DNA of 64,000 nucleotides from Vibrio viridaestus (lineage in GTDB: Bacteria > Pseudomonadota > Gammaproteobacteria > Enterobacterales > Vibrionaceae), in NCBI RefSeq assembly GCF_003856525.1, contig NZ_RJVQ01000004.1:186001-250000 (forward strand). Reading direction: 5' to 3'. Under the pieces are notes generated by a model. That model was not told where the DNA came from. It worked only from the letters and a program-made list of their open reading frames with translations, and did not search any database. Below are positions 62,258-64,000 of the stretch, piece by piece. Every line of letters begins with the position of its first letter. Within the stretch, counting starts at the first letter, position 1. A program made the translations under genes and the position numbers.

Positions 62258-64000
62258 CTATGTATTCAACTCCAGTCTAATCAACACTTCTTCAGTAATG
62301 TCCGTTATCTGTGCGTAACCGGCCAGATTACTAATTTCCTTCTCCAAGCTTTTACCATGATATGAGCTCAGTTGGGTCAGTTCATGCAGATCTTTTTTGA
62401 GGAGCGAGGTCATCGGGTTAAAAATGGGCAGTCCCACAATTCGTAAAACAAAGATGTCGCCAAATAAAGAGGCATCTCTAAGGAAGGAAATCCTTTCCTG
62501 AGTCGATTCGAAGTCACTCCTTATCCTTGTATCAACCGATTGGATTCTTGCGCCAAACTTACGAACAGAAATATAAATCTCGTTGTAGACTGGTTTAGCA
62601 TTATCAATACGTTTCATGGGGGTCGCTAACAGTGTATTCGTGTGGCCTCGAAAAATCGGTTCTAGTGAGAGCTTTTGATCCGACCCCAATTTGGCTAATA
62701 GCATAAGATAAGGCTCGAGAGGATAGGTAACACCGATAGCTTTAGTGCTTAGCGTTGCTCCTTTTCTTTCGACAAAGATTGGAGCGCACACCACATTGCT
62801 AAGCAATATATCGTGAAAGCTTTCTAGTAATCCTTCATTTGGCAAAAGCTCTTTGATTTCAGAAAGACGATCAAGATTGCTTTCGATCAGTTTATTCAGA
62901 AACGCGATAATTTTTACCGTTGCACTAGAATCATCCATGACCAACTGTAATTGTGTTCCACCGTCGTCCGTGCGTAGAACCGTGTAAGGAACATGTTCTA
63001 ATGAAACTGTTTTGGAGTAGCCTTTTAATTCGAGAAAGTGGACGTGTACTTTATCTTCCGCTTTTAATTCAGATGGCGCATTCAGTACGACACTCAAGCC
63101 TCTTTTAGAAATATCTTTGGTATTGCCTTTGAGAATGGCCGTTTCACCAAATTTGATTTCAATGGGTGAGTTTAAGTTGTATCTAGGCTCTTTTCTTTGT
63201 GAGCGCGTATCATAGAATATAGAGAAGGGCTTACCTGTTTGTTGCCTAGATTGGCGATAAGCATTGAGTTCTGAGGGGGGAATCCGCGGTTTATCGACAA
63301 ATAGATAGTCACTTGCAGCCTCGGGAGTATTGATCTCCTGCAGTATTCCCATGTGGGTTAGTGGAAACAAGTGGTGCTCTAACTCTTCAGACTTTTCACT
63401 CAGTGATGCTTTGTCTTCGTCAGTCAGCTCAAACACGGATAAACGAAAAACGCGCCACGAATCGCGTTTAGCCCCAAGGTGCCAAAACAATTTTCTTTCC
63501 TGTGGCGTTCCCTCGGTACGTATCATTGAAAAGAAGAGTTTTTTCTCTTTGTGCATATGTTGAAATGCGTAGACTGTCGCCGAAGTTCCTTTTGTTCCTG
63601 GTTTGGTTAAAAACTCCATTCTCTGACTATTAAACAAACCACCTAGAGACTGCTGATTACGCTCATCGTGCCAGTATTTCCAAATATGACGGTTGGATTC
63701 AGTTAACAGAACTGCTTTTATTTCGTCTTTATTAAACAGTATGGGTAACTGGCACGCATGTTTGAGGAAAATATGTTCGAATGCCCTAGTTCTGGCCCGA
63801 ACAATTTTATCTTGATTGTTGTGGCGACTTTTCTGTGTTTCGCTAATCAGGCTTTCATCGATCACTTTTTCTATGACGTCTGAGTCTGTCACTTTAAGCG
63901 TACGCAAAAATTTCACCGAATCATTTTCGTAGGACTCATCGATACCTAGTATGCGATATTCTATTGGCTCATCGATTCCTTCCACCTCAGATTCAGTCAT
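62258..64000 (-). CDS. PilZ-domain protein, PlzC-like (5' end probably outside window)
   Basis: 580 residues visible. A PilZ domain lies near residues 265-370: RKEPR (R-x-x-x-R) followed by DISKRG (D-x-S-x-x-G), the residues that bind cyclic di-GMP. The long N-terminal part, with SQRMEFLTKPGTKGTSATVY, and the C-terminal part are of unknown function. The reading frame begins with an ATG exactly at the window edge (64000) and may continue beyond it. V. cholerae has a large PilZ protein, PlzC, next to serB as I remember, and this appears to be its homologue. Confidence 0.8.
   Translation of the reverse strand: MTESEVEGIDEPIEYRILGIDESYENDSVKFLRTLKVTDSDVIEKVIDESLISETQKSRHNNQDKIVRARTRAFEHIFLKHACQLPILFNKDEIKAVLLTESNRHIWKYWHDERNQQSLGGLFNSQRMEFLTKPGTKGTSATVYAFQHMHKEKKLFFSMIRTEGTPQERKLFWHLGAKRDSWRVFRLSVFELTDEDKASLSEKSEELEHHLFPLTHMGILQEINTPEAASDYLFVDKPRIPPSELNAYRQSRQQTGKPFSIFYDTRSQRKEPRYNLNSPIEIKFGETAILKGNTKDISKRGLSVVLNAPSELKAEDKVHVHFLELKGYSKTVSLEHVPYTVLRTDDGGTQLQLVMDDSSATVKIIAFLNKLIESNLDRLSEIKELLPNEGLLESFHDILLSNVVCAPIFVERKGATLSTKAIGVTYPLEPYLMLLAKLGSDQKLSLEPIFRGHTNTLLATPMKRIDNAKPVYNEIYISVRKFGARIQSVDTRIRSDFESTQERISFLRDASLFGDIFVLRIVGLPIFNPMTSLLKKDLHELTQLSSYHGKSLEKEISNLAGYAQITDITEEVLIRLELNT

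Overview
The window looks like an ordinary stretch of the main chromosome of a Vibrio or close relative. Gene order and content fit: murG-murC-ftsQ-ftsA-ftsZ-lpxC with no ddlB between murC and ftsQ, DciA opposite secA, mtnN-cobD-btuF, two tandem glutamate synthase operons beside yhcC-arcB, arcA convergent with arcB, thrLABC-grcA-nfo-ung, a VcCNT-like nupC, serB and a PilZ protein. Base composition is moderately AT-rich and even. I see no insertion sequence, integrase, phage gene, CRISPR array, rRNA or tRNA.

Layout. 1-7449: end of the division/cell-wall cluster (murG cut by the left edge), then lpxC, with dciA on the other strand. 7750-16767: secA, mutT, dapB and carAB. 16943-22500: a TSUP permease, then on the minus strand mtnN-cobD-btuF-yicG (B12 salvage next to SAM-by-product recycling). 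21088-33471: two gltBD operons in tandem on the minus strand, one like the E. coli enzyme and one of a different type. 34000-38619: yhcC, arcB and an unknown lipoprotein on plus, meeting arcA on minus at a shared terminator. 38932-39826: a DUF3293 protein and an RraA paralogue. 39981-44854: thrL attenuator and thrABC. 44919-48365: grcA (minus), nfo, an unreported 40-residue reading frame, ung, a hemerythrin-like protein and a small DUF3545 protein (minus). 49032-52128: an alanine/sodium symporter, yaaA and a TatD-type hydrolase. 52154-60452: nucleoside uptake and breakdown, with a BMP-type ABC importer on minus and nupC, deoC and deoD on plus. 60504-64000: ytjB, serB and a PilZ protein cut by the right edge.

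Themes. Oxygen control recurs: ArcB and ArcA are both here, a perfect FNR box lies upstream of arcA, and grcA has two FNR boxes 53 bp apart. Nucleoside catabolism forms one neighbourhood with a perfect CRP site in the shared upstream region, but deoA and deoB, which lie between deoC and deoD in E. coli, are missing.

There is no obvious new defence or mobile system. The observations most worth following are the Cys241 to Tyr change in ArcB, the lipoprotein gene 3 nt behind arcB, the 40-codon frame at 46591-46713, the GAAA-capped hairpin inside the ABC operon, the paired GOGAT types and the reduced deo cluster. Family names come from recognising sequence motifs and remembered homologues; no database search was run.
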